Shown here: positions 41,084 to 51,689 of the stretch, piece by piece
Numbering within the stretch: position 1 is the stretch's first letter
Layout of the letters: each line of letters starts with the position of its first letter
DNA from: Thioclava arctica
Lineage (GTDB): Bacteria > Pseudomonadota > Alphaproteobacteria > Rhodobacterales > Rhodobacteraceae
Assembly (NCBI RefSeq): GCF_040892615.1
Contig: NZ_JBFRYC010000004.1
Location: 1-64,000, forward strand
Reading direction: 5' to 3'
DNA length: 64,000 nucleotides
Program-made: the position numbers and the translations under genes
Notes under the pieces: model-generated
Database searches by the model: none
Seen by the model: only the letters and a program-made list of their open reading frames with translations
What the model was told of the DNA's origin: nothing

Positions 41084-42118
41084 ATGATGGGCAAAACGCC
41101 AATGCAAGCAAAAAACGTGCCGTCGACCAGTTCAACCTCTGCCACCTATAGTCAGGCTGAACGGATGCAGCTTCTGGTGTGTATCGAGGATGATCAGAGG
41201 TCCGCCGGAGCTATCTCACATGCGCAAACCATTGCGCAGGCGCTGGGCGGCGACGTGGTCTTGCTGCATTTCCTTGAGGCGGCGGAAAAGGGCGGCGCTC
41301 CGCTTGATCCTGTTGATTGGGAGATCCGCCGACGCGTGGCCAATGATGTGCTGACCAACTTGGCTCAGAAGTATCAGACGGCGGACCACGCGATTCAGGT
41401 CGCGGTTCTTGAAGGGCGCCGCATTGATCAGCTTTGTGGCTATGCGGCGCGTCATCCCGGTGGCATCACAGCCTTTGGTCGCATCGAGGGCGCCGAGGGG
41501 CTTCATGCGTGGCGCGCTGCGCGTTGTTTGGTGGATGCCGATATCGGATCGATCCTTATGGTGCCAAGCGCCGCCTTCACCACGGCGCCCACGCGCTACG
41601 CCTGTGTCTTTGTCGCGCTGGACGGGTCGAGCGTCTCCGAGAGTGTGATCCCCAGCGCCGCCGCTATCGCCAAGCAGCAGAACGCAAAGCTTGTCGTCTG
41701 CCATGTCGTTCCCGATCCGGGCAGCATCAATATCGGTTTGCAAGACCGCGAGCTGCAAGACCTGCAGATGCGCCTTGTGAAGCGCGCGAAGACAGCCGCG
41801 CGGACCTATCTTGACCGGATCAACGACATGCTGAAGGGCTACGGAACGCCAGCGACGACGACGATGATCGTCGAAGGGGATGCGCGTAAGTCCCTGCTCA
41901 AGACGATCCGGGAACGGGGCGGCGATCTGCTAATCATGGCGTCGCATGGTCAGGGTATGGACCCGACTCTTCCGTCGGGCCATGTTGCGAGCTTCATTCT
42001 GGATCACGCCGATATTCCGGTGCTCATGATGCGACCGCAGCGCAATTCGGGGGATGCGCATGTCTCTGCCGAACCCGTCCATAAAGGCACGCGCCAGCCT
42101 GCGGATACAGAGACATGA
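41084..42118 (+). CDS. Universal stress protein, two UspA domains
   Basis: A 344-aa tandem USP. Domain 1 starts at QLLVCIEDDQRSAGAISHAQ (about residue 28) and domain 2 at RYACVFVALDGSSVSESVIP. It ends GGDLLIMASHGQGMDPTLPS and HADIPVLMMRP, an ATP-binding-type motif. ATG 41084 has AAAGGTG upstream. It overlaps the giant glucan synthase gene by ATGA, so the two are co-translated, an unusual partnership. An FNR box lies 146 nt upstream. Confidence 0.87.
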   Translation: MMGKTPMQAKNVPSTSSTSATYSQAERMQLLVCIEDDQRSAGAISHAQTIAQALGGDVVLLHFLEAAEKGGAPLDPVDWEIRRRVANDVLTNLAQKYQTADHAIQVAVLEGRRIDQLCGYAARHPGGITAFGRIEGAEGLHAWRAARCLVDADIGSILMVPSAAFTTAPTRYACVFVALDGSSVSESVIPSAAAIAKQQNAKLVVCHVVPDPGSINIGLQDRELQDLQMRLVKRAKTAARTYLDRINDMLKGYGTPATTTMIVEGDARKSLLKTIRERGGDLLIMASHGQGMDPTLPSGHVASFILDHADIPVLMMRPQRNSGDAHVSAEPVHKGTRQPADTET

Positions 42119-45100
42119 CCCTTGTCGAGCCGACAGAACAGGCGGCGGACTGGACGATTGGTATTCGCGCCTTTGCGGCATCGCAAAAGACCATCGACGG
42201 GCCGCCAGCCGAAATCGGGATCTACCGAGGGTTGTCGACACTGGAGGGCTGGCTTGAGGCTGCCCGTGCCCTTTGCAAAGACCCCGCGCCCGCGCATATG
42301 CGCTCGGCCGACTGGTTGCTCGATAACGCGTATCAGGTAACCCGCGCCATCCGAACGCTTGACGAAGACTTTCCTCCAGCCTTCTATCGCCGGCTGTCTG
42401 CGCTCTCAGATCCTGTGGCGGAGCGTACTCCACGGGTTGTCGATTTGGCGCAGGATCTTATGGATCGCCTGCAGCATCAGGTCTCGATGCATGCGCTGGT
42501 GGAATATCTCGTCGCCTATCAAGACGTGTCTGCGCTAAGCAATGCAGAGCTGTGGGCGCTGCCATCGGTGCTGCGACTGGTTGCGCTGGACCGGCTCGTG
42601 GCAGCTTTCAGCCTGCTCGAGCCGTCCTTGGCGCCAAGGTTCGAACCGACGCGCTGGTCCAAGCAGGCCGCTATGCGCGATCCGCCCACGGCTGTATCGG
42701 ATGCCTTGACGACGCTGATCGGCATTCAAGCCATCAAGTGGACCGATGTGGTCGAGCGGACCAGCCGCATCGAGGCGGCGCTGTGCGATGATCCGGCCGA
42801 TGTTTACCGATTGATGACGCTCGAGACGCGCAGCCGCTACAGATCCGTGGTCGAGACCTTGGCAGAGCAGGCCCGCTGTTCCGAACTGGACGTTGCAGAT
42901 CAGGCGCTGGCGCTGGCGCGACGCATCCCGACCGATCCGCTGCGCAGTCATGTGGGCTACTGGCTGATCGATGACGGCCGACCTGAATTAGAGGCCGCAC
43001 TTGGATGTCGACTGCCCTTGGCAATGGCGGTGCGTCGCTTTCTTTCGGCGCGGCGCCACGCGTTCTATTGGGGCGCCTTGGCGCTGGGGTGGCTTGTCGG
43101 GCTTTTGGTGCCTTCGTGGCACCTGTTGATGACCGATGCCAATATCTGGCACTGGATCGGGGTCCTGCTTTTGTCGGCGCTGCCTGCGACGGTTCTCAGC
43201 GTGACCGTGATACATTGGCTCATCACGCGGTTCACGCGCCCCAGCGGTCTTCCCGAGCTTGATTTCAGCAAAAAGATCCCCGCCCGGTTCACCACGGCTG
43301 TTGTCGTTCCGGTGATCGTCAGCCGCGAGGAGGAAATCGCGCATATTGCCGAGAAGATGGAAATCCGCTGGTTGTCCAACCGCGATGCTGCCCTGCGCTT
43401 TATCCTGCTGACGGATCTGCCTGATGCGCCGGAACAAAACCAGCCCGGCGATGCAAGGATCGAACGCTGTCTGCAAGCCACCGTAAGGGCGATGAATGCG
43501 CGCTATGACACGGGCGCGGGGGGGCCGTTTGTGCTGCTGCATCGCGGCCGGAGTTTCAATCCGTCCGAAGGGTGCTGGATGGGGTGGGAGCGCAAGCGTG
43601 GCAAGCTTGAGAGCTTCAACAAGCTCGTGACGGGTGGGCTGGCGGCGCCCGAGGTCTTTTCACATGTCGAGGGCGATGTCGCGCGCCTTCAAGAGATCGT
43701 ATTCGCCATCGTTCTGGATGCCGACACAGAGCTGCCCCCAGGGTCGGCGGCCCGTCTGGTCGGGACGCTCGCACACCCGCTGAACCGCGTGCAGTTTGAC
43801 CCGGTTTCGGGGCGTGTCGCGCGGGGATACACCATTTTGCAACCCCGGCTTGAGGTCATGCCGGACGACAAGCCCGTGACGCATTTTTCCTATCTCTATA
43901 CCGGCGATACGGCGATCGACATCTATTCGCGGGCGGTGTCTGACGTGTATCAAGACGTGTTCGGCGTCGGCATCTTTGCTGGCAAGGGCATCTATGATGT
44001 CGCCGCCTTCCTCAGCACCGTTGCCGATCGCGTCCCCGAAAACAGTATTCTCAGCCATGATCTTTTCGAGGGGCTGCACGGGCGCGTCGCGCTGGCAAGC
44101 AACATCGTTCTGTATGAAGATTTCCCCACGACCTATCTGGACTATGCCGCGCGCGCGCATCGCTGGATGCGCGGGGATTGGCAACTGCTGCCGTGGCTTT
44201 GGCGGCGGGTGCCCGCAGCGCATGGCACGCAGGTTGCCACAGTCTTTTCCAATCTGGACCGGTGGAAGATCGTCGACAATCTGCGCCGCAGTCTGGTGCC
44301 GCCAGCGCTGCTTTTGTTCTTCATCGCGGGGTGGATGGTGCTGCCCGGCAGCGCCGTTTTGTGGACCATTCTCGCGCTTGCGGCACCGGGAAGCTATATT
44401 TTCGCTGAGGTTTACGGGGTCTTGTCGGGCGGCTTTCGGCGCGGCGCGCTGGGCTATGCGCTCCATCGCTTTACCGAGAAGGGCGGGCGCTGGTTCCTCG
44501 CGATCACCTTCCTGGTGACAGACACGATGATCGGCATTGATGCCGTCTTTCGCACGCTGTGGCGTCTGTATGTCAAGCCGCAGTACTTGCTGGAATGGAC
44601 CTCGGCGGCGCATTCCGCGGCGAAGCTGCGCGATCAGCCGATCCGATCGACCCTTTGGAAAATGATGTGGCCGTCCTCGGCGCTCGCGCTCACGATCGCT
44701 GCGCAGTTGATGCTCTATGATCTCCAGTCGTTCTGGCCAGCCGCTCCGGTTTTGCTGCTCTGGCTCATCGCCCCCGAGATCGCGGTCTGGACAGCCCGGC
44801 CGCGGCTTTTGCGCCGCGAGCATCTGGGCGCGGATCAAGTTCAGTTCCTGCGCGGGGTCGCCCTGCGCACATGGCACTATTTCGAGACCTTCACCGGGCC
44901 CGAGGACAACTGGCTGCCGCCGGACAATTTCCAGCAGCATGAAACCGGGCAGGTCGCGCATCGCACCTCGCCTACGAATATCGGCATGTTTCTTGCATCG
45001 GCGCTGTCGGCCCGCGATTTGGGCTTTGTGACGACCAGCGATCTTATGGTGCGCTGTCGGAACACGGTCGAGACGCTGGAGCGACTGGAAACCTATCGGG

Positions 45101-48100
45101 GCCATGTCTTCAACTGGTACGATACCCGCTCGCTTGCACCGCTCGAGCCCAAATATGTCTCGATGGTGGATAGCGGCAACCTTGCCGTTTCGCTGATTGC
45201 GCTGAAGCAGGGCTGCCTTGAGGCGGCCAAGGCGCCAGCCTTTGACAGCGCCTGTTGGGATGCCTTGGGCACGACAACGCAGCTTTTGACGCAGGCGCTG
45301 CGCCGCATCCGCGGGACGCAGCAATCGGCGCTTGAGGGCTGTGTTCGTCAGATCGAGGCGAAGATCGCAGATGCCGACAATGATCCGACATGCTGGAAAG
45401 AGGTGGCAGACGCGCTGGCCGGGCCGCTCTGGCATCAGATTGAGACCGCCGTACACGAAGCTATTGCGGCTGCTCCCGCCATCGCGACCGAGTTGCTGAG
45501 CGAAATTCAGGTTTGGCTGGACGCGTTCCATCGCCAAGTCCATGCGCTGGCGCGCGATGTCGGATCGTTTTTCCCATGGGCGGCACTTCTGGCCGATCCG
45601 CCGGGTCCGCTGGAGAAACTTGCCCAGGATGTTGCCCGGCGTCTGGCCCCGCTACGACCGATTCCGGATTTGATCGAAGATGCGCCGCGCGTTCTAGACG
45701 AACTTGGCGCGGCCTTGCGCGCTGCGGCGCAGGATCCAGCCAGCCGGGCTTGGCTGGATGATCTGACGCGGGCCATCGAAGAGGGAGTTTCCCGGCAAAA
45801 AGACCTCGCGCGGGATTTGGATATCTTGGCGCAACGCTGTGGCGCGCTTGCCTATAGCATGGATTTTGCCTTTCTCTACGATGAGGAGGCTCGGCTTTTT
45901 GTGATTGGCTACAATCACAGCGTTGGGCGCATGGACCACAACCACTATGACTTGTTGGCGACCGAAGCGCGCCTTGCCAGCTATTTCGCGATTGCCAAGC
46001 ATGATGCCCCGGTCGAGCACTGGTTCGCGCTTGGTCGGCCGATCACTCGCATCCGGGGCAAGCCGTCGATCCTGTCGTGGAGCGGGTCGATGTTCGAATA
46101 TCTGATGCCCGCGCTGTTCTTGCCAAGCCGCCGCGACACCCTGCTGGGCGAGAGTGAGGCGACCGCGGTCTACTATCAACGCCGCTACGCGACCGAGCGG
46201 GGAATTCCGTGGGGCATCTCGGAATCGGCCTATGGGCTGACCGATGCGGGTGGGGACTATCAGTATCGCGCTTTTGGCGTTCCGGGTTTGGGCATCAAGC
46301 GTGGTCTGTCGGACGATCTGGTGGTGGCGCCCTATGCCTCGGCGCTCGCGCTATGCGCCTTGCCGCGGGCGGCGGTGCTGAACCTCAAGGCGCTTGAAAA
46401 GCTCGAGGCGCTTGGCACGTTCGGCTTTTACGATGCGCTGGATTTCACTCCAAGCCGCCGGTTCGGGCCGCATCGCTTCGTCGCCGTGCGCACCTATATG
46501 GCGCATCATCAGGGTATGACGCTGGTTGCGATCGCCAATGTTCTGATGGGCGATATTCATGTGAGGCGCGTGATGCGCGAAGAAACCTTTCAGGCGATGG
46601 ATCTGCTTTTGCACGAGCGCGTGCCGTGGGATGCCCCGATCGAGACGGGACAGATCAGGGAAGCTCAGGACGCTTACGCCGATGCCGACGTGCTTGCGCC
46701 TGCCGCTTTGCCCGCCTGGGTGCCCTCGACCGCAGCAGCCGTGCCGCAGCTTCACATGCTGGGCAATGCCCATTTGTCCGCGCGCGTCTCGGAAGCCGGG
46801 GGCGGTGGGTTATTCTGGCAGGGCGATGCCCTGACCCGCTGGCGGCCAGATGCGACCCGCGATTGTCACGGCACCTGGGTCTATGTTCGTGAGGGTGCGC
46901 AGCGGTCGGTCTGGTCCATCGGTCGCCAGCCGACCCAGGCGCGTGGCCCCGAGGGCAAGACCGTTTTTCATCAACATATGGTCGAAACCTTCCGCCGCCA
47001 TGACGATATCTCGACGCGCATGGAGGTGGCGATTGCACCCTATGACGATGTGGAAATCCGCAAGATCACCGTCATCAATGAAAGCAATTTCGCGCGTGAG
47101 GTCGATATCGTCAGCTATGCCGAGGTCGTGCTGGCAGCCCCGCAACAAGACGAACGACACCCGGCTTTCAGCAAATTGTTCGTGGGCAGCACCTATCTGC
47201 CCGATCAAGGGGCGCTGCTGTTCGAGCGCCGCCCGCGCCGCCCTGAAACCCGTCCGCCGGTCTTGTTGCACAGGCTGGTGACGACAGGCCCTGATCTGAC
47301 GGTCCACGGGTTCGAAACTGATCGCGCGCGCTTTATCGGGCGCAACGGGTCGGCCAAAGATCCGCAAGGTCTGCGTGAGGGTCTGAGCGGCACGACCGGC
47401 TGGACGCTGGATCCCGTGATGGCGCTGCAGGTCCGTTTGCGCCTGAAACCGATGGAAACGCGGAGCTTCGCTTTCTTGACAGTCGTCGGACCCTCGCGCG
47501 GGGATGTTCTCGACACGGCCGCGCGTTACCCATTTCAGGCCCTTGACCGCGCCTTCCGCGATGCCGCCCTCGAGGCCGCCCGCGAAGTGCAGCGCCTTCA
47601 ACTCGACCCTGCGAAACTGCCTCAGTTGCAGGCGATGTCATCGTTATTGCTACAACCCTCAGCAACGCTGCGCGCGGTGCCCGCATCGGTTAGCGGCGTC
47701 CGGCTCGGGCAGCCGGGCCTGTGGCGGTTGGGGATATCGGGCGATCTGCCAATCTTGCTTGTTTCGGTGAACCAGACGCAGGATCTGACCCTTCTGGAAA
47801 CGCTCGTGCGGGCCCAGAAGCTTTGGCGGCACAGGGGCTTACAGTTCGATCTGGTGATCTTGCACATGGGCGCGAGCGGCTATGAGGGGCCGCTGCGCGA
47901 GTATATCCTATCGGTGCTGCGCGACACCCATTCGGAGAGTTCGCTGGGGCGGAACGGCGGTTTGCGACTGCTGTCAGCGGATCAGACGGACTCCGAAACC
48001 TTGGCTTGCCTGACGGCTGCGGCCCATGTCGTCCTTGAGCGGGATGCGGAGGATCTGTCCGAATTGCTCGACCGGATGCTCGAAACCCGGTTTCCCGCGC

Positions 48101-50613
48101 CGCCCTTCCAACCGCTTGGCAGCATTGGGTTTGAGACCCGCCAGCCGCTTGCGCGCCCGGCATCGCTCCAGTTCGACAACGGATTGGGCGGGTTCGATCC
48201 GCAGACCCAGGATTACGTGATCCATCTGGCACCGGGCACACATACCCCCGCGCCCTGGTGCAATGTGCTGACCAATGAAGAGTTTGGCACGATCGTCAGC
48301 GAGAGCGGCCTTGGCATGACCTGGGCGCTCAACAGTGGCGAAAATCGGCTGACGCCGTGGTCCAATGACCCGGTTGCCGATGAACCGGGCGAGGTGCTGT
48401 ATCTGCGCGATGAGGCGACAGCAGAAGTCTGGACGCCGACACCGGCACCGCTTGGGCATGCGGCCGAGTGTCAGATCCGCCATGGCAAGGGCTACACGCG
48501 CTGGACCCAGTTCAGCCACGAGATTGAGCAAGATCTGATCGCGCTGGTGCCAACCGATGCGCCGGTCAAGCTGATCCGGCTGCGTCTGAAGAACCGCTCG
48601 GCGCTGACCCGCAGGGTGACGGCAACCTATTATGCGGAATGGGTGCTGGGCGCGATGGAGAGTGCGGCGAAGCCCCATGTCGTCACCATCTATGATGCCG
48701 AGCTCAAGGCCATCTTGGCGCGCAACGGCTGGACCCCGGAATTTGGCGCGCGGATCGCGTTTCTCAGCGCCTCGCAAGAGCCCCACAGCCTGACCGGAGA
48801 TCGGCATGATTTCCTTGGCAAGGAGGGCAGTGTGTCCGATCCGGCGGGTCTGAAACGCTGGGATCTGGGGGGGCGTTTCGTGCCCGGTGCCGATGCCTGT
48901 GGCGGCTATCAGGTCCATCTCAATCTTGAGCCCAATGAGACGACCGAGGTCGTCTTTGTCCTCGGGCAGGGCAGTGATCTGGCTGCAGCAGGCGCATTGC
49001 TTGCGACATGGCGCAGCCCCGAGGCCTTCGCGCAGGCCTTTGATCAGGTGTCGTCCTCTTGGGAAGCGCGGCTTGGCGCGGTACAGGTCACCACGCCAGA
49101 TCCGGCGTTCGATCTGATGGTGAACCGCTGGCTGCCTTATCAGAACACGGCCTGCCGCCTGATGGCACGCGCTGGCTTCTATCAGGCGGGCGGGGCTTAC
49201 GGGTTTCGCGATCAGCTTCAGGATGTCCTGGCTGTGCTGTTTTCAGACCCGGCCCGTGCGCGCAGCCAGATCCTGCGCGCGGCGGCCTGTCAGTTCGAAA
49301 CCGGCGACGCGCTGCATTGGTGGCACCCGCCGTCAGGGCGCGGCGTGCGCACGCGTTGCTCGGACGATTATCTGTGGCTGGCCTATGTGACGGCGCGGTA
49401 TGTGGCCGCGACCGGCGATACGGCGATCCTTGATGTCGAAATCCCCTTCCTGACGGGCGCCGAGCTGGAACCGGACGAGGGGGATCGCTACGCCCGGTTC
49501 GAGACCGGCGCCTCGGCGTCGGTGTTTGAGCATTGCGCGCGTGCGCTGGACCGGATGATTGCCGTTGGCGCGCACGGGCTACCGTTGATCGGCACCGGCG
49601 ATTGGAACGACGGGATGGACCGGGTGGGCGATGCGGGCCGGGGCGAAAGCGTCTGGCTGGCCTGGTTCGAGATCGCAACGACGGGGCTTTTTGCGCCGCT
49701 GGCCGAGCCCTACGCAGAGCACGCGCGCGCAGAGCGTTGGCGGCACCATGCTCAGGCCCTGCGGGGGGCCATTCACGACGAAGCGTGGGATGGCGCGTGG
49801 TTCTTGCGCGCGTTCGACGATGAGGGGGCGCCTTGGGGCTCAGATTCCAATGACGAATGCCGGATCGACCTTATTGCGCAGGCCTGGAGCATCTTGTCGG
49901 GCGATCCGCCCGATGCGCGGGCGCAGCAGGCGATGGAGTCTGCGCGCGCCCAGCTTGTCGACCCGAAGGCGCGGCTGATCCGTCTTTTGACACCGCCGTT
50001 TCACCTGACCGGGCGCGATCCTGGCTATATTCAGGCCTATCCCGCGGGAATCCGCGAAAATGGTGGGCAATATACCCATGCCGCGGCCTGGCTGGGGCTT
50101 GCTTTCGCCCAGATGGGCGCGGGTGACGATGCGTGGCAGGTGTTTGACATCATCAATCCGATCCGGCGCACATCTTCGCCCGAGACGGCTGCAGTTTACT
50201 TGCGCGAACCCTATGTGCTGCCGGGCGACGTGTCGGGCAAAGCTCATGCGGGGCAGGGCGGTTGGTCGTGGTATACCGGCGCAGCCGGCTGGACATGGCA
50301 ACTCGCCATCCACGGCATCTTCGGTGTCACGGTCTTGTCCGGTGCGATCCGTGTGGCCCCATGTCTGCCCCGGGATTGGGGTCAGGCGAAAATCTTGCTT
50401 CGCGGGCCGCAGGGCACGCTGGCGCTCTCGATTGAGGATCCCGACCATCTTGGCACGGGGCGGGCCGAGATCACCGTCGATGGCGTGTCCACAAAGGGCG
50501 ATACTGTGCGTTTCCCCGGCGCGGGACAGACCCGCACGGTCCGCGTGCGGATCTTCCCTCGCCCCCAGAGTGCGACGCCGCCCGATCCGCCTGTGCCGCA
50601 CACAGAGGCCTGA
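42115..50613 (+). CDS. ndvB: Cyclic beta-(1,2)-glucan synthase
   Basis: A 2832-aa inner-membrane enzyme of the NdvB/ChvB/Cgs family, normal in size. Membrane helices cluster near residues 314-375, 730-770, 793-820 and 856-893. The GT84 domain has the metal-binding DAD at 535-537 (VLDADTELPPGS). A glycoamylase-type domain lies near 1380 (YQYRAFGVPGLGIKRGLSDD). The C-terminal GH94 phosphorylase-like domain includes GTGDWNDGMDRVG, with acid Asp2496/Asp2499. The family primes itself with UDP-glucose, extends, then cyclises the glucan for the periplasm, where it serves osmoadaptation and host interaction. No NdvA exporter is adjacent. Co-transcription with a USP behind an FNR box suggests induction at low oxygen. 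Confidence 0.93.
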   Translation: MTLVEPTEQAADWTIGIRAFAASQKTIDGPPAEIGIYRGLSTLEGWLEAARALCKDPAPAHMRSADWLLDNAYQVTRAIRTLDEDFPPAFYRRLSALSDPVAERTPRVVDLAQDLMDRLQHQVSMHALVEYLVAYQDVSALSNAELWALPSVLRLVALDRLVAAFSLLEPSLAPRFEPTRWSKQAAMRDPPTAVSDALTTLIGIQAIKWTDVVERTSRIEAALCDDPADVYRLMTLETRSRYRSVVETLAEQARCSELDVADQALALARRIPTDPLRSHVGYWLIDDGRPELEAALGCRLPLAMAVRRFLSARRHAFYWGALALGWLVGLLVPSWHLLMTDANIWHWIGVLLLSALPATVLSVTVIHWLITRFTRPSGLPELDFSKKIPARFTTAVVVPVIVSREEEIAHIAEKMEIRWLSNRDAALRFILLTDLPDAPEQNQPGDARIERCLQATVRAMNARYDTGAGGPFVLLHRGRSFNPSEGCWMGWERKRGKLESFNKLVTGGLAAPEVFSHVEGDVARLQEIVFAIVLDADTELPPGSAARLVGTLAHPLNRVQFDPVSGRVARGYTILQPRLEVMPDDKPVTHFSYLYTGDTAIDIYSRAVSDVYQDVFGVGIFAGKGIYDVAAFLSTVADRVPENSILSHDLFEGLHGRVALASNIVLYEDFPTTYLDYAARAHRWMRGDWQLLPWLWRRVPAAHGTQVATVFSNLDRWKIVDNLRRSLVPPALLLFFIAGWMVLPGSAVLWTILALAAPGSYIFAEVYGVLSGGFRRGALGYALHRFTEKGGRWFLAITFLVTDTMIGIDAVFRTLWRLYVKPQYLLEWTSAAHSAAKLRDQPIRSTLWKMMWPSSALALTIAAQLMLYDLQSFWPAAPVLLLWLIAPEIAVWTARPRLLRREHLGADQVQFLRGVALRTWHYFETFTGPEDNWLPPDNFQQHETGQVAHRTSPTNIGMFLASALSARDLGFVTTSDLMVRCRNTVETLERLETYRGHVFNWYDTRSLAPLEPKYVSMVDSGNLAVSLIALKQGCLEAAKAPAFDSACWDALGTTTQLLTQALRRIRGTQQSALEGCVRQIEAKIADADNDPTCWKEVADALAGPLWHQIETAVHEAIAAAPAIATELLSEIQVWLDAFHRQVHALARDVGSFFPWAALLADPPGPLEKLAQDVARRLAPLRPIPDLIEDAPRVLDELGAALRAAAQDPASRAWLDDLTRAIEEGVSRQKDLARDLDILAQRCGALAYSMDFAFLYDEEARLFVIGYNHSVGRMDHNHYDLLATEARLASYFAIAKHDAPVEHWFALGRPITRIRGKPSILSWSGSMFEYLMPALFLPSRRDTLLGESEATAVYYQRRYATERGIPWGISESAYGLTDAGGDYQYRAFGVPGLGIKRGLSDDLVVAPYASALALCALPRAAVLNLKALEKLEALGTFGFYDALDFTPSRRFGPHRFVAVRTYMAHHQGMTLVAIANVLMGDIHVRRVMREETFQAMDLLLHERVPWDAPIETGQIREAQDAYADADVLAPAALPAWVPSTAAAVPQLHMLGNAHLSARVSEAGGGGLFWQGDALTRWRPDATRDCHGTWVYVREGAQRSVWSIGRQPTQARGPEGKTVFHQHMVETFRRHDDISTRMEVAIAPYDDVEIRKITVINESNFAREVDIVSYAEVVLAAPQQDERHPAFSKLFVGSTYLPDQGALLFERRPRRPETRPPVLLHRLVTTGPDLTVHGFETDRARFIGRNGSAKDPQGLREGLSGTTGWTLDPVMALQVRLRLKPMETRSFAFLTVVGPSRGDVLDTAARYPFQALDRAFRDAALEAAREVQRLQLDPAKLPQLQAMSSLLLQPSATLRAVPASVSGVRLGQPGLWRLGISGDLPILLVSVNQTQDLTLLETLVRAQKLWRHRGLQFDLVILHMGASGYEGPLREYILSVLRDTHSESSLGRNGGLRLLSADQTDSETLACLTAAAHVVLERDAEDLSELLDRMLETRFPAPPFQPLGSIGFETRQPLARPASLQFDNGLGGFDPQTQDYVIHLAPGTHTPAPWCNVLTNEEFGTIVSESGLGMTWALNSGENRLTPWSNDPVADEPGEVLYLRDEATAEVWTPTPAPLGHAAECQIRHGKGYTRWTQFSHEIEQDLIALVPTDAPVKLIRLRLKNRSALTRRVTATYYAEWVLGAMESAAKPHVVTIYDAELKAILARNGWTPEFGARIAFLSASQEPHSLTGDRHDFLGKEGSVSDPAGLKRWDLGGRFVPGADACGGYQVHLNLEPNETTEVVFVLGQGSDLAAAGALLATWRSPEAFAQAFDQVSSSWEARLGAVQVTTPDPAFDLMVNRWLPYQNTACRLMARAGFYQAGGAYGFRDQLQDVLAVLFSDPARARSQILRAAACQFETGDALHWWHPPSGRGVRTRCSDDYLWLAYVTARYVAATGDTAILDVEIPFLTGAELEPDEGDRYARFETGASASVFEHCARALDRMIAVGAHGLPLIGTGDWNDGMDRVGDAGRGESVWLAWFEIATTGLFAPLAEPYAEHARAERWRHHAQALRGAIHDEAWDGAWFLRAFDDEGAPWGSDSNDECRIDLIAQAWSILSGDPPDARAQQAMESARAQLVDPKARLIRLLTPPFHLTGRDPGYIQAYPAGIRENGGQYTHAAAWLGLAFAQMGAGDDAWQVFDIINPIRRTSSPETAAVYLREPYVLPGDVSGKAHAGQGGWSWYTGAAGWTWQLAIHGIFGVTVLSGAIRVAPCLPRDWGQAKILLRGPQGTLALSIEDPDHLGTGRAEITVDGVSTKGDTVRFPGAGQTRTVRVRIFPRPQSATPPDPPVPHTEA

Positions 50614-50628
50614 CGGTCTTGGCCGTCA
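50611..50628 (+). terminator. Weak stem-loop after the glucan synthase
   Basis: TGACGG (50611-50616, including the stop codon) pairs with CCGTCA (50623-50628) around TCTTGG. No T-tract follows, so termination is uncertain. Confidence 0.25.
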
Positions 50629-50703
50629 TGGTGTCGAGATGGCCCTGATGCACAAATCCTGCGAGGGATTCATCGTGTGAAACCAGCCTAGTAGCTAGGA
50701 TGC

Positions 50704-50830
50704 ATGAGCAGGCCGTCACCCCCAACCTACAAGACCAGGAACTGGCCAGCCTGTAACCGCGCGCTCAAACGCCGAGGCTCGCTGACGATCTGGTTCGATC
50801 CCGCGATGAGCTGGGATGCTGCGCACACGA
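50704..50830 (+). mobile_element. IS5-type transposase, N-terminal relic
   Basis: ATG 50704 begins MSRPSPPTYKTRNWPACNRA, then LKRRGSLTIWFDPAMSWDAA. This closely parallels the transposase at 4.3 kb (NWFEYNAALRQRGSLSVWFD). It ends after about 42 codons. Confidence 0.8.
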
Positions 50831-50907
50831 AGGTATTGGGTCAGTTCCCGGTGGTATTGGGATTGGAGCTTTGAAATCGACCGTAAACTGCACCACCTCT
50901 AATCTAT

Positions 50908-51537
50908 GTGATTTCATTGTCTGGCTCATCAAGCAGGATGACGTCCAGCATCTGGCCAAAGACCGTCCAGATTGCTTCCGGCTGCCAAAATCGGCGTATT
51001 AAAAGCCTGCCTCGAGACGCGAAACCTTACCCGACGTCGGAGGAAGCAGCCCAAATCGTGGAGGCCATGCCTTTAAGAAATCACCTGCAGAAGCGGCAGC
51101 GTGCGATATTCGCAATTGCGTTTCTGGGCGCGTTGCGGGCGGATACTTTGATCAGCCTGCGCAGCAACCGAGATCCCATTGCCCCTATGGCGTCCAAACA
51201 CGCGGTTTCCCAAGCATTTGCTCTAGCCTGCTGCAATCAAGCAGTCACTTACACGCCGCAAGCTGCAAAACACACCATCGCCGCGGAATGCGACAACCGG
51301 CCCCTTACGTCTGTGCAACGAAAGGCGTGGTCTAAAAATATGGGCCATGAGAACGACCTGACCACCAATCGTCATTATGGCAAGATGACCGACGACAGAC
51401 GGAGAGAGGTTCTGGACACTGCTCCAGACAAGCATGATCCGATGGGGGCGCTTACTTGGTCCGATGAAGACAAGATCGCTTTGGTGGCTGCAGTATTGAG
51501 TAGAACGCGACAGGCTCGTCGATGTCTCCAGGCCTGA
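50908..51537 (+). pseudogene. Tyrosine recombinase, internally deleted and catalytically altered
   Basis: Family segments are PRDAKPYPTSEEAAQIVEAM, AIAFLGALRADTLISLR (first Arg box) and, after a deletion of roughly 100 residues, YTPQAAKHTIAA, NMGHENDLTTNRHYGKM (His and Tyr boxes). The usual His-x-x-Arg signature (YTPHTARH) has become QAAKH, so the second catalytic Arg and its His are lost. At 209 aa it is far shorter than active relatives. Confidence 0.7.
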
Positions 51538-51643
51538 AGGGCGGAGAGCCGGCGTTCGCCGCATGTGGCGCGGAGGACGTTCGACACCACGCGATAGCGG
51601 CGATAGCTACGCGCGGCCGCGTAGCAGATACGCTTGCTGCAAA

Positions 51644-51674
51644 GTCTCCGGCAGCATCTTGGGCAGCCGGAGAC
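51644..51674 (-). terminator. Terminator of the dsbD-ldt-dsbA operon
   Basis: GTCTCCGGC (51644-51652) and GCCGGAGAC (51666-51674) form a perfect 9-bp stem 16 bp past the dsbA stop. On the minus strand the stem is followed by TTT. A second GC palindrome (GCTACGCG...CGCGTAGC, 51606-51625) lies further on. Confidence 0.5.
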
Positions 51675-51689
51675 CAGAAACTGCAGGTC

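Noticed and set aside
43660..45543. 627-codon open frame on the minus strand inside ndvB
   Set aside because: Antisense shadow of a GC-rich gene; no domain-like features, while the plus strand is a complete known family.
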